Shown here piece by piece: positions 45,871 through 47,242 of a stretch of 47,242 nt of DNA (position 1 is its first letter; each line of letters begins with the position of its first letter). The DNA comes from Myxococcus sp. (GTDB lineage Bacteria; Myxococcota; Myxococcia; Myxococcales; Myxococcaceae). The DNA lies in NCBI GenBank assembly GCA_014879945.1, contig JACSRE010000102.1, positions 1 to 47,242 of the forward strand, read 5' to 3'. The notes beneath the pieces are model-generated. The model was not told the DNA's origin. It searched no databases and was given only the letters and a program-made list of their open reading frames with translations. A program made the position numbers and the translations under genes.

Positions 45871-47241
45871 TCACGGGGTGCCCGGATAGACCCGCCAGAA
45901 GGCGCCGCTGCCATCGCTGAAGGCCTGGCCCGTCGCGGGATCTTGAAACTGAACGAGGTCGGGGCGGCGGTCGCCGGTGACGTCGAGCACCTGCCAGCCT
46001 GCGCCGGACACCGAGCGGAAGCCGTCGGGCGCGGGGCCGGCAGGCACCGGCCAGGTGTTGGCGCCCGGGCCGAAGCCCGAGCCATTGGCGGTGTAGACGT
46101 TCCAGAGCGACCCGGGGAACACGCGGCCCGTCGAGGGGTCTGAGGTCTGCACGAACTCGGGCACGCCGTCGCCGTCGAGATCCATCACCTCCCAGAAGAG
46201 CGGTGAGGTCGCGCTGCTGGAGGTCGAGAAGGCACGCGACGGCACCGACCACTCGATGGGGGTCGAGGCGAAGAGCGGGTCGCGCACGCCGGCGCCGAAG
46301 GTGTTGGGCCACACCTTCCAGGCCGGGGCGCCGACGCTGAAGTAGAAGGGCTCAGGGGCCATGGCCGCGGGGTTCATCGTCTGGACGAGGTCGTCGCGCC
46401 CGTCGCCGGTGAGATCGACGAGCAGCCAGACGCGGCGGAGCGAGGCCGCGAACGAGCTGGTGCTCTTGAAGCCGCCCGGGGTCGCGCTGTCGGGCACGGC
46501 GAGGGTCCGGCAGGTCGAGAAGGCACCGAAGCCCGCGGTCGTGCCAGGGCACACGATCCAGCTCGACTGGCCGGGCGTCGCCCACACCAGGTCGGTCGTT
46601 GGGTCGGCGGTGACGACGAGATCGGGGAGCGCGTCGCCGGTCAGCTCCGCGAGGGCCCAGCGGCGGGAGGTCGCGTCGCTGAAGGGGCGATCGATGCCGC
46701 CGCTGAGCCCCGTCACCCGCGGCACCGTCGTCGTCACGTTGGTGGCGACGAAGCCCGACGTGGAGCCTCGTCGCGTGAGCCAGCCGTCGGCCGTCGCGCC
46801 GATCATCGAGACGTAGGGGCCCATGCTCGTCGGGTTCATGGTGTGCACGAGGTCGGGTCGCCCGTCGCCGGTGAGATCGTACGTCGCCCAGAAGCTCGAG
46901 CCGGTGGCGCTGTCGGCGACGTTGTAGCCCTGCGGGAGCGCCGCGTTGGCGGGCACGGGCCACTGCGTCACCGTGCCGGAGAACCCGACCGCGGTGCCCA
47001 GGTGCACGTTCCAGTGCGTGACGGTGCCGGTGGTGAAGACCGCGCCAGTGAGCGGGTTCGAGGTGAGCGCCAGATCGACGCGGCCATCACCGTTGAGATC
47101 GATCGTCGACCAGTGGCGGGTTCCGCTGGACGAGGTGAGCGCGTTGTAGATCGCGCCAGGCACCGCGAACCGAATCGGCGTGGCCTGAAACTGGCGGGAG
47201 CGAACGAAGGCCGATCCCCCGCCCGCGCCGCCACCGCCCGT
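45871..47241 (-). CDS. FG-GAP/VCBS-like repeat protein, 5' end beyond window
   Basis: The reading frame is open to the window edge; a GTG at 47163 is only an internal candidate start, since the upstream codons continue the repeat pattern (FQATPIRFAVPG). At least six repeats of about 70 residues are seen, each with a DLTGDGRPDLV-like calcium loop followed by a WxV(Y/H) strand and a WPVP turn. They form a beta-propeller-like surface domain of the FG-GAP/VCBS type, common in adhesins and integrin-like proteins. The Gly/Thr-rich stretch before it (TGGGAGGGS) may be a linker to further domains. It converges on the M28 gene with 7 bp between stops. Probably exported, but the signal is outside the window. 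Confidence 0.85.
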   Translation of the reverse strand, partial: TGGGGAGGGSAFVRSRQFQATPIRFAVPGAIYNALTSSSGTRHWSTIDLNGDGRVDLALTSNPLTGAVFTTGTVTHWNVHLGTAVGFSGTVTQWPVPANAALPQGYNVADSATGSSFWATYDLTGDGRPDLVHTMNPTSMGPYVSMIGATADGWLTRRGSTSGFVATNVTTTVPRVTGLSGGIDRPFSDATSRRWALAELTGDALPDLVVTADPTTDLVWATPGQSSWIVCPGTTAGFGAFSTCRTLAVPDSATPGGFKSTSSFAASLRRVWLLVDLTGDGRDDLVQTMNPAAMAPEPFYFSVGAPAWKVWPNTFGAGVRDPLFASTPIEWSVPSRAFSTSSSATSPLFWEVMDLDGDGVPEFVQTSDPSTGRVFPGSLWNVYTANGSGFGPGANTWPVPAGPAPDGFRSVSGAGWQVLDVTGDRRPDLVQFQDPATGQAFSDGSGAFWRVYPGTP

Positions 47242-47242
47242 C

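Overview
High-GC, gene-dense, repeat-poor chromosomal DNA from a gliding myxobacterium (Myxococcota). The best taxonomic marker is the first 18.8 kb, which matches the core of the Myxococcus xanthus gliding-motility (Agl-Glt focal adhesion) cluster in gene content and order. It holds the end of gltG, then gltH, a basic RG-rich TPR protein, the giant 4086-residue TPR protein gltI, and gltJ with its zinc ribbon, GYF domain and TonB-like C-terminus. A small B-box/membrane gene trails gltJ by 5 bp. A MYXO-CTERM-like sorting segment in the matrixin gene, a Ser/Thr kinase and several orphan signalling proteins also fit the phylum. I cannot name a genus.

Layout. 1-19.2 kb: gliding cluster, with a terminator after gltG, promoter candidates before gltH and gltJ, and a hairpin that pairs over the gltI start codon. 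19.2-23.0 kb: envelope and secreted proteins (Cys-rich lipoprotein, MORN/YwqK-type protein, small membrane protein, matrixin-like metalloprotease). 23.0-25.7 kb: response regulator and hybrid-like histidine kinase. 25.7-29.8 kb: housekeeping genes, namely thiC with a TPP riboswitch, rplY-pth, and divergent rplS. 29.8-36.2 kb: an SMC/YhaN-like protein that lacks a Walker A, an SDR/acyltransferase pair, a Ser/Thr kinase with an RDD-like membrane domain, a membrane protein and a coiled-coil response regulator. 36.2-37.0 kb: two small genes, one ending in an SSB-like acidic tip.

37.0-45.9 kb is the most novel part. It holds an alpha-oxoamine-synthase-like PLP enzyme, two tandem ATP-grasp-like ligases, a secreted GATase-like protein on the opposite strand, a stand-alone LanB-type (lantibiotic dehydratase N-domain) protein and a translationally coupled M28 peptidase. 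I infer an uncharacterised amino-ketone or peptide-tailoring pathway. No precursor peptide was found, and no part of this pathway is proven by sequence alone. The window ends inside an FG-GAP/VCBS-like repeat protein on the minus strand.

I saw no rRNA, tRNA, insertion sequence, prophage or CRISPR array. Intergenic gaps are all under about 250 bp. Long open frames antisense to the real genes are a codon-bias artefact and were left out.
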